The notes: generated by a model from the sequence alone, not told the origin. Shown: positions 55,504-64,000, numbered from the stretch's first letter. The stretch is 64,000 bases of DNA from Larkinella punicea (GCF_003334855.1 NZ_QOWE01000014.1:124001-188000), one strand, 5' to 3'. Program-made: numbers and translations.

Positions 55504-56238
55504 ATGAAAGTTACGAACAATACGATTCTGCTGACCGGCGGCACTTCGGGCATTGGGTATGAACTGGTCAGGCGGTTTTATGAACTCGGCAACCGGCTGA
55601 TTGCGGTTTCCAGCGATCCGGGCAAGTTAGCCAACCTCCGCAGTCAATTGCCCGACATCGACACCATTCCCTGCAATCTCGCTGATTCGACGCAGGTCAA
55701 TGCCCTGATCCGGCGGTGCCGGGAGGATTTTCCGGACATCAATGTGCTGATCAACAATGCAGGGGTTCAATACCCGTACGATTGGCTAACCGAATCGGAT
55801 GGTTATCAGAAAATCAGCGACGAAATCACGATTAACCTGACCAGCCCGCTGCAATTAACCTACGGCCTTCTGCCGGTTTTATTGAAACACCCCGAGGCTG
55901 CTCTGGTGACGGTGTCATCCGGTTTGATCTATGCGCCTAAAAAATCGGCACCGGTCTATTGCGGAACCAAAGCCGCTATTCACACGACCACGAAAGCCCT
56001 GCGGTATCAGCTTGAGAAAACCGGCATAAACGTTTTCGAAATTATTCCGGCGCTGGTCGATACGCCCATGACGGCCGGCCGGGGAACGGGTAAACTCACG
56101 CCCCAACAATTGGTGGATGAGTTTATTCGCCACTTTCGGAAGAACCAGTTCGAAAGCCGGATCGGGAAAACCAAACTGCTCCGGCTGCTCCACCGGCTCT
56201 CGCCCGCGTTGGCCGACCGGCTGATGAAGAATGGATAG
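55504..56238 (+). CDS. Short-chain dehydrogenase/reductase (DltE-like)
   Basis: A 244-residue SDR: TGGTSGIGYE near residue 12, NNAGVQYPYDW near 85, and YCGTK as the catalytic YxxxK (APVYCGTKAAIHTTT). Similar to the TetR-linked SDR at 35040. The start at 55504 is preferred over a TTG at 55489. It follows a Crp/Fnr gene on the same strand by 112 bp; regulation by that protein is only a guess. Confidence 0.9.
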   Translation: MKVTNNTILLTGGTSGIGYELVRRFYELGNRLIAVSSDPGKLANLRSQLPDIDTIPCNLADSTQVNALIRRCREDFPDINVLINNAGVQYPYDWLTESDGYQKISDEITINLTSPLQLTYGLLPVLLKHPEAALVTVSSGLIYAPKKSAPVYCGTKAAIHTTTKALRYQLEKTGINVFEIIPALVDTPMTAGRGTGKLTPQQLVDEFIRHFRKNQFESRIGKTKLLRLLHRLSPALADRLMKNG

Positions 56239-56302
56239 CTTTTACCGCTCATCCTCCTTATCGACCGCATCCTCAAAAAATACAAAACTTTTTTTGTAAA
56301 AA

Positions 56303-56334
56303 TTTGGTTGACATATCAACCTATTATAAGTTTG
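56303..56334 (+). promoter_or_regulatory. marR promoter with embedded operator
   Basis: TTTG (56303-56306), a 20-bp spacer and TAAGTTTG (56327-56334). The spacer holds GTTGACATATCAAC (56307-56320), an inverted repeat with GTTGA/TCAAC half-sites. The ATG at 56340 is 5 nt after the -7 box. Confidence 0.75.
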
Positions 56335-56339
56335 TGACC

Positions 56340-56816
56340 ATGATCACGCAAGAAGAAACCAGTATACGGGAAAAGATATTCAATCAGATGGGTGGGTTTG
56401 TGGTATTTAACGTAAACCACTTTTTACATCAGGTTGCCAAGAAGGCCAACCGGGATTTGGCAAAAGCCGGTTTTACGCTCCAGTATGAACAACTTCCGGT
56501 GCTTTTTGTCGTCAACTTTGCCCCCGATGGCTTGCTTTCACAACAGGACATTGCCAATGCGTTACAGAAGGACAAATCAGGCATTCAACGCTCTATTCGC
56601 ACCCTGGAACGCGACGGCTACCTCCGAATTACCCCGGACAGCATCGATCGGCGTAAGAACCTGATTCAGTTGACCCCGGCCGGCAAGATGATTATCGATC
56701 AGATTATCGAAGCGGCCAAAAGGCAGGACGAAGAAGTGCGGAGCCAGCTTGACCCGGAAGAGGTCGATACGCTGCTCAAACTCCTCCGGAAGTTGACGGC
56801 TTTGGTTGAAAGTTGA
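56340..56816 (+). CDS. MarR family transcriptional regulator of the efflux operon
   Basis: A 158-residue winged-helix protein. The DNA-binding core is at about 55-105 (LSQQDIANALQKDKSGIQRS then IRTLERDGYLRI with wing DSIDRRKNLIQLT), flanked by dimerisation helices. Start at 56340 fits the promoter ending at 56334; a longer ORF from 56304 crosses the promoter. The operator in its own promoter reappears before the tolC-like gene 80 bp downstream, so it likely represses itself and the RND pump until a drug-like ligand binds. Confidence 0.93.
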   Translation: MITQEETSIREKIFNQMGGFVVFNVNHFLHQVAKKANRDLAKAGFTLQYEQLPVLFVVNFAPDGLLSQQDIANALQKDKSGIQRSIRTLERDGYLRITPDSIDRRKNLIQLTPAGKMIIDQIIEAAKRQDEEVRSQLDPEEVDTLLKLLRKLTALVES

Positions 56817-56830
56817 TTTTTTATTTATCC

Positions 56831-56876
56831 ATATTGTTGACATATCAACAGTAGACCTATCAACAATATAAGTTTT
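56831..56876 (+). promoter_or_regulatory. Operator cluster before the efflux operon
   Basis: GTTGACATATCAAC (56836-56849) is identical to the marR operator. A larger palindrome with ATATTGTTGA (56831-56840) and TCAACAATAT (56860-56869) as outer arms encloses it and a third half-site CTATCAAC. TAAGTTTT (56869-56876) may be the -7 box. The tolC-like gene starts at 56896. Confidence 0.75.
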
Positions 56877-56895
56877 TCTTCGTTTATTACCAATT

Positions 56896-58224
56896 ATGAA
56901 AAAGATCGTTGCTCTCTTTTTATCCCTCTCATTAACCGCTTCGCTGCCCGGTTTGGCGCAGACGAACTGGTCGCTGAAACAGTGCATTGATTACGGTCTC
57001 CAGCATTTTGGAACCGTAAAAATCGCTGGCTATCAGGTTGAAACGGCCCACCAGCAGGCTCGTCAGGCGTTGGGGCTTTATTTACCACAAGTGTCGGGTT
57101 CAGCGACATTTACGGATAACGTCAAGTTGCAAACGTCCATTATCCCGGCGGGGCCACTGTCGCCCGAACCAATCCGGCTGACCTTCGGTCAAAAATACCA
57201 GAACAACGTTTCCGCTCAGCTCACTCAGCCGCTTTACGACAAAGCTTTACTGCTCGGTCTCAAGGCGAATAAACCGAATCAGCAACTGGCCGACCTCAAC
57301 AACCGGCAAACCCGCGAAGACGTTATTTACAACATCACGAGCAATTACTACCAGGTCTTCATTTCCCAGCAGCAGATCGCCCTTTTAAAAGACAACCTGG
57401 AACGGACGCAGCAGGTCCTGAACATTCTGAAACTGCAGCGGGATAACGGCGTGATTCAACCCGTGGATTATACGAATACGGAAGTGAGTTACAACAACAC
57501 CCGTTCGCAACTATCGCTGGCCGAGAACGATGTCAACCTGGCGCTGAACCGGCTGAAATACCAAATGGGCTTATCGCAGGATCAGCCGCTGACGGTGTCG
57601 GATTCGTTGCTGATGAAAGTGGCTCCCGTGGTGGAACAAACCCAGTTCGACGCCAAAAATCTGGTAACGTTTCAACAGGCTGAGACGAACCTGGCACTGC
57701 AACGGCTGCAACTCCAGCGGACCCGGGCCGGTTATATGCCTTCACTTAATTTCACGGCCAATTACGGTACGCTGAACTTCGCGAATCAATTCGACAATGC
57801 CTTCAAGAATTTTATCGGGTATGGCAGCATTGGACTTCGCTTGAACGTGCCGATTTTCGACGGATTCCAGCGCGATGCGCAGGTGCAACAGGCGAAATTA
57901 ACCGTGCTGACACAGGAAGAACAGCAACGACTGAATACGGCTTCGTATCAACTCCAGTTCAGCAACGCCCAATCGCAAATTCAGAAAGCAAAACTGAACG
58001 CCGAAAACGACGAACGCACCGTGAAGTTGGCGCAGGAGGTCTACAACATTACGACCTTACAGTATAAGCAGGGAACCAAACCGCTGACAGATTTGATCAA
58101 CGCCGACAATTCCTACCGGCAGGCCCAGTCAAACTACATCAATTCGCTCATTAATTTCTACCAGGCCCGACTCGATTTGGAACAATCGCAAGGCACGTTG
58201 TTAACTTTCTATAACCAGCTCTGA
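56896..58224 (+). CDS. TolC-family outer-membrane efflux protein
   Basis: A 442-residue protein with a signal peptide (IVALFLSLSLTASLPGLAQ) and two OEP repeats (PF02321) of long coiled helices, about 30-215 and 240-435. Typical features: W-S-L-K-Q-C-I-D-Y-G-L at the start, QPLYDKALLLGLKANK and LNVPIFDGFQRDAQVQQAK at the barrel entries. It forms the outer-membrane duct of the pump encoded downstream. The adaptor gene starts 22 bp after its stop. Confidence 0.94.
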   Translation: MKKIVALFLSLSLTASLPGLAQTNWSLKQCIDYGLQHFGTVKIAGYQVETAHQQARQALGLYLPQVSGSATFTDNVKLQTSIIPAGPLSPEPIRLTFGQKYQNNVSAQLTQPLYDKALLLGLKANKPNQQLADLNNRQTREDVIYNITSNYYQVFISQQQIALLKDNLERTQQVLNILKLQRDNGVIQPVDYTNTEVSYNNTRSQLSLAENDVNLALNRLKYQMGLSQDQPLTVSDSLLMKVAPVVEQTQFDAKNLVTFQQAETNLALQRLQLQRTRAGYMPSLNFTANYGTLNFANQFDNAFKNFIGYGSIGLRLNVPIFDGFQRDAQVQQAKLTVLTQEEQQRLNTASYQLQFSNAQSQIQKAKLNAENDERTVKLAQEVYNITTLQYKQGTKPLTDLINADNSYRQAQSNYINSLINFYQARLDLEQSQGTLLTFYNQL

Positions 58225-58246
58225 TTGCTACATACAACCGACTAAA

Positions 58247-59302
58247 ATGAAAAAGACCACCATTATCGTTGTAATCGCTGTTCTGGCCGTTACCTCGCTC
58301 ATCGGCTTCCGGCTGGCCGCCAACAAGAAGACGATCGATGAAAAAAACCAGATGCCGACTAACACCAACATCGCCATTCCGGTGACTGTTGCACCGGTTG
58401 CAGAAGGAACCGTTAGCCAGCAACTGGTCAAAACCGGCAATCTGATCCCGTTCAAGGAAGCCGACATCACGGCCACCACTGCGGGAAAAGTGACGCAGGT
58501 GAATTTTGATCTGGGCTCTTCGATCCGGCAGGGCGCGACGCTGGTGCAACTGGATAACAAACTGAAAGAACTGTCGCTGGAAGCCACCCGGCTGAACATC
58601 GAAAAACTAAAAAAAGACGTGACGCGGTATACCACCCTGCTGGCGGGCAATGCAACCACCGAAATTCAGTTGAATGAGACAAAATACAACTACGAAAACG
58701 CCGTCAATCAGGCCGAGCAGATTCAGAAGCAGATTGCGGATGCCAACGTGAAAGCGCCGATCAGCGGCCGAATTGTGAAGAAAAACATCGAACCGGGCGA
58801 ATACATCACCGTCGGAACGGTGTTGGGAACGGTTTTGGACGTGGCTCGGCTGAAAGTGCAGGTGCCGGTCAACGAAAGTGACGTGTACCGGTTGCGCGAA
58901 GGCCAGACGGTTCGCGTGTCGGCGGATGTGTTTCCGGGAAAAACCTTCAACGGCCGCATTTCGTACATCGCTCCGCAGGGGACCGAAGAACACAATTACC
59001 CGGTTGAAATTACCATCGACAACGCCGGTGGACTGAAAGCCGGAACGTTTGTGAACGTTGATTTCTCGCAAAAATCCAACCAGAAAGCCCTGCAAATTCC
59101 GCGCATGGCCCTGGTCGAGAGCATCAAGAATCCGTACGTCTATGTGGTGAATGGCAATACCGTACAGAAACGCGTCATCAAAGTAGGCCGGGAATTCGAC
59201 GATTCCATTGAAGTGCTGAGTGGCTTATCCGCTGGTGATCAGGTGGTAACGACGGGTCAACTGAACCTGAGCGACGGCAAAACCGTACAGATTACAAAAT
59301 AA
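58247..59302 (+). CDS. RND efflux periplasmic adaptor (membrane fusion protein)
   Basis: A 351-residue HlyD/AcrA-like protein with one N-terminal membrane anchor (TTIIVVIAVLAVTSLIGF). It has the lipoyl half-motifs around F-K-E-A-D-I-T-A-T-T-A-G-K-V and ANVKAPISGRIVKKNIEPGE, a short helical hairpin between them (about 105-155), a beta-barrel domain and a membrane-proximal C-terminus (GLSAGDQVVTTGQLNLSDG). It links the inner-membrane pump to the TolC-like duct. The pump gene starts 49 bp later. Confidence 0.94.
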   Translation: MKKTTIIVVIAVLAVTSLIGFRLAANKKTIDEKNQMPTNTNIAIPVTVAPVAEGTVSQQLVKTGNLIPFKEADITATTAGKVTQVNFDLGSSIRQGATLVQLDNKLKELSLEATRLNIEKLKKDVTRYTTLLAGNATTEIQLNETKYNYENAVNQAEQIQKQIADANVKAPISGRIVKKNIEPGEYITVGTVLGTVLDVARLKVQVPVNESDVYRLREGQTVRVSADVFPGKTFNGRISYIAPQGTEEHNYPVEITIDNAGGLKAGTFVNVDFSQKSNQKALQIPRMALVESIKNPYVYVVNGNTVQKRVIKVGREFDDSIEVLSGLSAGDQVVTTGQLNLSDGKTVQITK

Positions 59303-59351
59303 TATACCGTACCCACGGCTTCACTCCGCGGATACGCAAACCACTACCGAA

Positions 59352-62300
59352 ATGTCCATATCCGAAATAGCGGTCAAACGGCCGTTGCTGGTAATCACCA
59401 TTTTTATTGTACTCATCCTGTTTGGGGCGCTGAGTTACAAGCAACTGTCTTACAACCTGTTGCCGAAGTTCGAAGCCAACGTCATCAGCGTGGCCACGAC
59501 CTACCGGGGAGCCTCCGCCGATGAGGTGGAAACCAACGTGACCAAGCGCATTGAAGACGCGCTATCGTCGCTGGAAGGGCTGGATCGTATGACCTCAACC
59601 TCGCAGGAAGGGGCCTCCATTGTGATTATTCAGCTTAAAAACGGCATCAGCACCACCCTGGCTCAACAGGATGCGCAGCGGAAAGTGGAGCAGATTGTCA
59701 ACCTGCTGCCCGACGAAGCTGACCGCCCGATTCTGAACAAATTCTCGACCGACGAAATCCCGGTTTTGCGGATGGGGGTTACAGCCGATATGTCACCGAC
59801 GGCCCTGTACGATCTGATCGACAATGATATCAAACCGCAGTTGTCGAACGTGTCCGGCGTGGGTCAGGTCAACGTCATCGGCGGGAACGAGCGCGAAATT
59901 CAGGTGAACGTCAACCCCGAAAAACTCCGTGCCTACGGCGTGTCGATTGGTCAGGTTTCGCAGGCCATCAACGCGGCCAATACCAGCTATCCGGCCGGTC
60001 AGTTGGAAACGCGGGAATCGCAGTATTCGATTCGTTTTGATGCTTCCGTCGAAACGACCAACCGCCTGCGCGAGTTGATCATTGTCCGCAAAACCAACGG
60101 CAGCCAGGTGTTGCTCAAGGATCTGGCCGAAGTGGTGGACGCAACCACCAAACCGACCGCCATCAACCACATCAATGCCCTGCCGGCCATCGGGTTGCAA
60201 ATTCAGAAACAGTCGGATGCCAATGCGGTATCAGTCAGCCAGTTGACGCAGGTCAAGCTGACGCAACTGGAAAAGCAGCACAGCAAGTTCAAGCTGAAAT
60301 TCAACATTGCCTCCGATCAGTCGATCTACACCCTGGCGTCGGCCAATGCCGTCGTTTTCGATATGGGACTGGCGATCCTGATTGTTTCGGTGGTGATGCT
60401 GCTCTTTCTGCACAGTTTCCGCTCGGCCATGTTCGTGCTGGTGGCCCTGCCATCGTCGATGATTCCGACGTTTGCGCTCATGTACATCATGGGTTTTTCG
60501 CTGAACCTGATGACACTGATGGCCTTGTCGCTGGTAGTCGGTATTCTGGTCGATGACTCGATTGTGGTGTTGGAAAACATCAACCGCCACCTCGAAATGG
60601 GGAAAGACAAACGGACGGCGGCTTTGGACGGACGGAGTGAAATTGGCTTCACCGCTTTAGCGATTACGCTGGTGGACGTCGTGGTGTTCGTTCCATTGGC
60701 CATGACCGGCGGTTTGATCGGGAACATCCTGCGGGAATTTGCGCTGGTGGTGGTTTTCTCGACGCTGATGAGTTTGCTCGTCTCCTTTACGCTGACGCCT
60801 TTGCTGGCATCGCGCTTCGGCAAAATTGAAGTATTGAGCAAAAGCTCTTTGTGGGGACGTCTGAACCTCGGTTTCGAAAGCCTGATCGACCGGCTGACGG
60901 CCGCTTATGGTCGGATTCTGGTCTGGGTACTGGGCCACAAACGCTACGTGTTCATCGGTATTTTTGCCTTGCTGGTGGGTTCCATTGCCTTAGTACCCGC
61001 CGGTTTTATCGGTGGGGCTTTCATGCCGGCCAGTGATCAGGGCGAAATGAACGTTCAGATCGAACTGGCACCAACGGCTTCGATTTATCAGACTAACGCC
61101 CTGGCGCAACGGGCGGAGCAAATAATTATGAAGCACCCCGAAGTGACCAATGTGTTCACCAACGTGGGGTATACCAGCAGCGGAATTGCCACGGCGTCGA
61201 ACAGCAACGTTGCCGATTTGAACGTAAAACTGATTGATAAAAAACTGCGCACCATATCGACCGAGGGCTTCGGTCAATTGCTGAAAGAAGAAGTTGGAAA
61301 AATTCCGGGCGTGAAAGTAACGGTTGTTCCGGTGGGCCTCGTTGGGGCTTCGCAGGCGCCGATTCAGATTGCCGTGAAGGGAACGAACCTGGCCGACATC
61401 CGAAAAGCCGCTGCGCAGGTGAAGGAAGTGACCCAGTCGGTGCCGGGCACGCAGGATGTGAAGTATTCGGTAAAAGACCCAAAACCGGAAGTAACGGTTA
61501 ATCTCGACCGGGATAAAATGGCCCAATTGGGAATCAATGCATCGGAAGTCGGGATTGCGTTGCAGAATGCATTCCGGGGTAACGACCTGTCGAAGTTCAA
61601 GCAAAAGGGGAATGAATATGATATTCTCATCAGCCTGGATCAGTTCGATCGCACCAAACCGGAAGACATCAGCCGTTTGACGTTTGTCAACAACCAGGGC
61701 AAAACGTTTGAACTCTCGCAGTTCGCTCAGGTGCAGGAGCAAATCGGAGAAAGCGTTCTGGAACGCATCGACCGGCTTTCTTCGGTAACGGTTAATGCCC
61801 AGGTGGTGGGTCGTCCGGTGGGAACGGTTGGGACAGATATTCAAACCAAAATGGCGAACGTGAAGCTGCCGGAAGGCGTTTCGATTCAGTATCTGGGTCA
61901 GTTGCAGCAACAATCCGACGCGTTTGGTAGCCTCGGACTGGCGTTGATGATTGCCATTCTGCTGGTGTATTTCATCATGGTGGCGCTCTACGAAAGCGTG
62001 GTTTATCCGTTCGTCGTCCTGTTCTCCATTCCGGTGGCGCTGGTGGGAGCCTTGCTGGCACTGGCCCTGACGATGGAAAGTCTGACGGTTTTCTCGATTG
62101 TCGGGATGATCATGCTGCTGGGTCTGGTGGCCAAAAACGCCATTCTGATTGTTGACTTTACGAACCAGTTGAAGGCCGAAGGGCACGATGTGGTCGACGC
62201 CCTGATCGAAGCCGGGAAAGAGCGGTTGCGCCCGATTCTGATGACGACGCTGGCGATGATTCTGGGGATGCTGCCGATTGCGCTGGCCAGTGGTGCCGGT

Positions 62301-62483
62301 GCCGAAACCAAAAACGGGATGGCGTGGGTCATCATCGGCGGTCTGACGTCGTCGCTGATTTTGACGTTGCTGATCGTTCCGTCGATGTATCTGGTAGTCG
62401 ATCGGATTATGGCCCGGTTTACCGGAAAAAAGGTAAAACCGAAAAAACCGCAGGAACTTGAAGTGGCGCAGGCCGTTGACTGA
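59352..62483 (+). CDS. RND multidrug efflux pump (AcrB/HAE1 type)
   Basis: A 1043-residue inner-membrane pump with the two-fold RND layout: first membrane helix (ITIFIVLILFGALSYKQLSY), large periplasmic loop, helices 2-6 including LMALSLVVGILVDDSIVVLE with the proton-relay Asp pair in helix 4, then helix 7 near residue 535 and a second loop. Helix 10 carries VGMIMLLGLVAKNAILIVDF with the essential Lys. It exports drugs, detergents or lipophilic compounds with proton entry. It is the last gene of the MarR-controlled operon. Confidence 0.96.
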   Translation: MSISEIAVKRPLLVITIFIVLILFGALSYKQLSYNLLPKFEANVISVATTYRGASADEVETNVTKRIEDALSSLEGLDRMTSTSQEGASIVIIQLKNGISTTLAQQDAQRKVEQIVNLLPDEADRPILNKFSTDEIPVLRMGVTADMSPTALYDLIDNDIKPQLSNVSGVGQVNVIGGNEREIQVNVNPEKLRAYGVSIGQVSQAINAANTSYPAGQLETRESQYSIRFDASVETTNRLRELIIVRKTNGSQVLLKDLAEVVDATTKPTAINHINALPAIGLQIQKQSDANAVSVSQLTQVKLTQLEKQHSKFKLKFNIASDQSIYTLASANAVVFDMGLAILIVSVVMLLFLHSFRSAMFVLVALPSSMIPTFALMYIMGFSLNLMTLMALSLVVGILVDDSIVVLENINRHLEMGKDKRTAALDGRSEIGFTALAITLVDVVVFVPLAMTGGLIGNILREFALVVVFSTLMSLLVSFTLTPLLASRFGKIEVLSKSSLWGRLNLGFESLIDRLTAAYGRILVWVLGHKRYVFIGIFALLVGSIALVPAGFIGGAFMPASDQGEMNVQIELAPTASIYQTNALAQRAEQIIMKHPEVTNVFTNVGYTSSGIATASNSNVADLNVKLIDKKLRTISTEGFGQLLKEEVGKIPGVKVTVVPVGLVGASQAPIQIAVKGTNLADIRKAAAQVKEVTQSVPGTQDVKYSVKDPKPEVTVNLDRDKMAQLGINASEVGIALQNAFRGNDLSKFKQKGNEYDILISLDQFDRTKPEDISRLTFVNNQGKTFELSQFAQVQEQIGESVLERIDRLSSVTVNAQVVGRPVGTVGTDIQTKMANVKLPEGVSIQYLGQLQQQSDAFGSLGLALMIAILLVYFIMVALYESVVYPFVVLFSIPVALVGALLALALTMESLTVFSIVGMIMLLGLVAKNAILIVDFTNQLKAEGHDVVDALIEAGKERLRPILMTTLAMILGMLPIALASGAGAETKNGMAWVIIGGLTSSLILTLLIVPSMYLVVDRIMARFTGKKVKPKKPQELEVAQAVD

Positions 62484-62531
62484 GAATCTCTTAAGGATTA
62501 AATCCCCTTTCTTTTAATCTATATTGAAAGG

Positions 62532-62626
62532 GAATACTAAATGTAAAATGATGAATGTTAAATGTAAAAGTGGTTCTCAATCCAGCACTTTTACATTTAA
62601 CATTCATCATTTTACATTTAGTATTC
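62532..62626. repeat. Large intergenic inverted repeat, family H (perfect 41-bp arms)
   Basis: Arms 62532-62572 and 62586-62626 are perfectly complementary over 41 bp around a 13-nt loop (GTTCTCAATCCAG). Arms consist of AAATGTAAAATGATGAATG-like words. It occupies the convergent gap between the RND pump stop (62483) and the DoxX stop (62642), and has the same 41-13-41 geometry as family A copy 2. Confidence 0.95.
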
Positions 62627-62641
62627 TATTCCTATTTAATC

Positions 62642-63100
62642 CTAAACTGCTTCAGACCTGTAAGCTTCCGGCCTCACTCGACCCGGCTTTGTGTCGTACC
62701 CGGTTTTTCGCAAGACGTTGTCCAGCGCCCAGTCGTTGTGTTCCAGGTGCGTAAACAGGAAGACGAAAAACAGGCCATAAATCATCTGCGACGTAATCCA
62801 GTCCCACTGCTCTACCAGATTCGAGCCAAAGATCAGCGACAGCAGAAGCAAGGTGGATGCGATCAGGCTAGCCCGGGTGAGCAAGCCCACCAAAAGCATA
62901 AGGCCCAACACCAGTTCAATAACCGGAACGGCCAGGCTGAAAGGGCGGACGATGAAATCCGGGAGGATGGTTTTGCTAAATAGCCCAACCATCCAGTCAC
63001 TGAAGGCCAGCAGTTTAGGCAAACGAACCACGCCATGCCCGATGAAACTGGCGGCCACTGTGAGCCGGGCTGTCAGAAAAGCAAATGCATAGGTACTCAT
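62642..63100 (-). CDS. DoxX family membrane protein
   Basis: A 152-residue protein with four hydrophobic helices: ARLTVAASFIGHGVVRL, VPVIELVLGLMLLVGLL, ASTLLLLSLIFGSNL and MIYGLFFVFLFTHLE. This is the DoxX/DoxD arrangement (PF07681); such proteins are often linked to quinone or thiol redox functions, none proven here. A minus-strand TACTTTTG (63133-63126) about 25 nt upstream of its start is a good -7 box. It diverges from an AraC regulator gene, which may control it. Confidence 0.88.
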   Translation of the reverse strand: MSTYAFAFLTARLTVAASFIGHGVVRLPKLLAFSDWMVGLFSKTILPDFIVRPFSLAVPVIELVLGLMLLVGLLTRASLIASTLLLLSLIFGSNLVEQWDWITSQMIYGLFFVFLFTHLEHNDWALDNVLRKTGYDTKPGRVRPEAYRSEAV

Positions 63101-63125
63101 GAGAATTGTTGTTTAAAGTTCGACA

Positions 63126-63133
63126 CAAAAGTA
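63126..63133 (-). promoter_or_regulatory. -7 box of the DoxX gene
   Basis: On the minus strand TACTTTTG matches TAnnTTTG. No clear TTTG is seen 19-21 bp upstream. The leader would be about 20 nt. Confidence 0.45.
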
Positions 63134-63154
63134 CCGTCGTTCCGGCAATGATCC

Positions 63155-63187
63155 CTTGTAAATCCGGGGGAGATGCTTGTACCTTTG
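63155..63187 (+). promoter_or_regulatory. Promoter of the AraC-family gene
   Basis: CTTG (63155-63158), a 21-bp spacer and TACCTTTG (63180-63187). The ATG at 63192 is 4 nt after the -7 box, so the transcript should begin at the start codon. Confidence 0.6.
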
Positions 63188-63191
63188 GGGG

Positions 63192-64000
63192 ATGATCAAA
63201 TGCATTCAACACCGGTTGATCGACGTGGCGGTTTTCACTGCGGAGGTCTGGCCCCTGCCCGAACACGGCCACACGCAGTACGAAATTACCTTTGTCCACA
63301 AAGGGCGGGGCTACCACCGGCTGAACGGGATCACGCAGCCTTACGAAGCGGGAAATTTATTTTTGCTGGGGCCTTCGGATGTTCACGTTTTTGACATTCA
63401 CGAAGAAACCGAATTCACGATCGTCAAATTCATCCAGATCTACCTGAAAGGGTCTGGTGATACGCAGGTTCAGACGAGTTGGAACCGCTACATCGACGGT
63501 TTTCTGGTTCATGCCATACAGAAAAATCCGGCCATCACCGAACCCTGTTTTGACCGGGAAACCATGGATTCGCTAATGCGACTCATTGGCAGGGAATGGC
63601 AGAAAAGCCAACGTGAAACCAGTGAACTAATCTTCTTTTTAACGCACGCGGTGTTGTCGCTCATCAAAAACCACCTGACGGTGAAAGGGGCTGAAACCGC
63701 GGGGTATCAGGACAAAATCGCGGGAATTCTCCAGTACATTCACGAGAATATTTACCAGCCTGACCGCATCCAGATCAGTCACCTGGCCCAAACGTTTCAT
63801 CTGTCCGAAACCTACCTCAGCGAATTTTTCAAAACCAAAACCGGTGTCTCGTTGCGGGACTACGTGGCCCGGTATCGCCTGACGTTGATTGAAAACCGGC
63901 TGCAATACAGTTCGTTCAGTGTCAAGGAGATAGCCAACGAACTGGGTTTTTCCGATACTGCTCACCTGACCAAATTTTTCAGCAAACACCGGGAAATAGC
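63192..64000 (+). CDS. AraC family transcriptional regulator (cut by the window end)
   Basis: At least 269 residues, open to the end of the window. The N-terminal half is a cupin-like sensor (E-H-G-H-T-Q-Y-E-I-T-F-V-H-K-G-R-G followed by GNLFLLGPSDVHVF), the usual sugar- or ligand-binding part. The C-terminal pair of helix-turn-helix motifs is visible: ISHLAQTFHLSETYLSEFFK and VKEIANELGFSDTAHLTKFF. The second motif is nearly complete, so only a short tail is missing. It diverges from the DoxX gene with a 91-bp shared control region. The predicted mRNA lacks a leader. Confidence 0.92.
   Translation, partial: MIKCIQHRLIDVAVFTAEVWPLPEHGHTQYEITFVHKGRGYHRLNGITQPYEAGNLFLLGPSDVHVFDIHEETEFTIVKFIQIYLKGSGDTQVQTSWNRYIDGFLVHAIQKNPAITEPCFDRETMDSLMRLIGREWQKSQRETSELIFFLTHAVLSLIKNHLTVKGAETAGYQDKIAGILQYIHENIYQPDRIQISHLAQTFHLSETYLSEFFKTKTGVSLRDYVARYRLTLIENRLQYSSFSVKEIANELGFSDTAHLTKFFSKHREI

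Overview
This window reads as a chromosomal segment of a Bacteroidota bacterium, most likely an aerobic, sugar-degrading member of the Cytophagales (Spirosomataceae-like, e.g. Larkinella/Spirosoma; this placement is inference). The grounds are a SusC/SusD pair with an ECF sigma and FecR anti-sigma, a PF14905-type outer-membrane receptor, promoters of the Bacteroidota form TTTG-N19-21-TAnnTTTG, and few Shine-Dalgarno sequences. I see no rRNA, tRNA, CRISPR array, transposase or phage gene.

Layout. (1) 1-8833: a sugar module with a DUF1080 (3-keto-disaccharide hydrolase family) C-terminus, a DUF4432 epimerase-like protein, a ManA-like bicupin, an AP2Ec-type TIM-barrel isomerase, a Gfo/Idh/MocA oxidoreductase and a ribose-type ABC importer (ATPase, permease, lipoprotein binding protein). 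(2) 8973-26011: two copies of a gene pair encoding a cytochrome-c/DUF1549/DUF1553 lipoprotein and a Tat-exported DUF1501 protein. They bracket a membrane protein with a c-heme site and repeats, an ECF sigma factor, FecR, SusC and SusD. Together with (1) this looks like a locus for uptake and redox-based breakdown of an unknown glycan. (3) 26235-34216: a secreted phosphodiesterase, a RhaT-like permease, an atypical short-chain dehydrogenase (SDR), an M16 protease and a DUF4153-like membrane protein. (4) 34331-36902: TetR plus SDR sharing an operator, a YdeI/DUF1905 protein and a DUF4440 protein. (5) 37150-46268: GH95 glycosidase, a TonB-dependent receptor, an SDR, and a secreted PQQ sugar dehydrogenase fused to cytochrome c. 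(6) 46249-49494: YdeP-type molybdopterin oxidoreductase and FdhD. (7) 49750-54802: rhamnose catabolism (RhaEW fusion, RhaI, FGGY kinase), followed by a Crp/Fnr regulator and an SDR. (8) 56340-62483: MarR, TolC, MFP and RND efflux operon. (9) 62642-64000: DoxX and a divergent AraC regulator cut by the window end.

The signal least explained by genes is a set of about a dozen large intergenic inverted repeats. Their arms are built of short degenerate tandem words, and they lie between operon genes or in convergent gaps. Two copies (433-540 and 36363-36464) share an identical 13-nt loop in opposite orientation, and four others share a second loop and arm family. Two local regulators (TetR, MarR) each have an operator duplicated in front of the neighbouring target gene. 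Three regulators (TetR, MarR, AraC) have a -7 box ending only 4-5 nt before the ATG, which predicts leaderless mRNAs.
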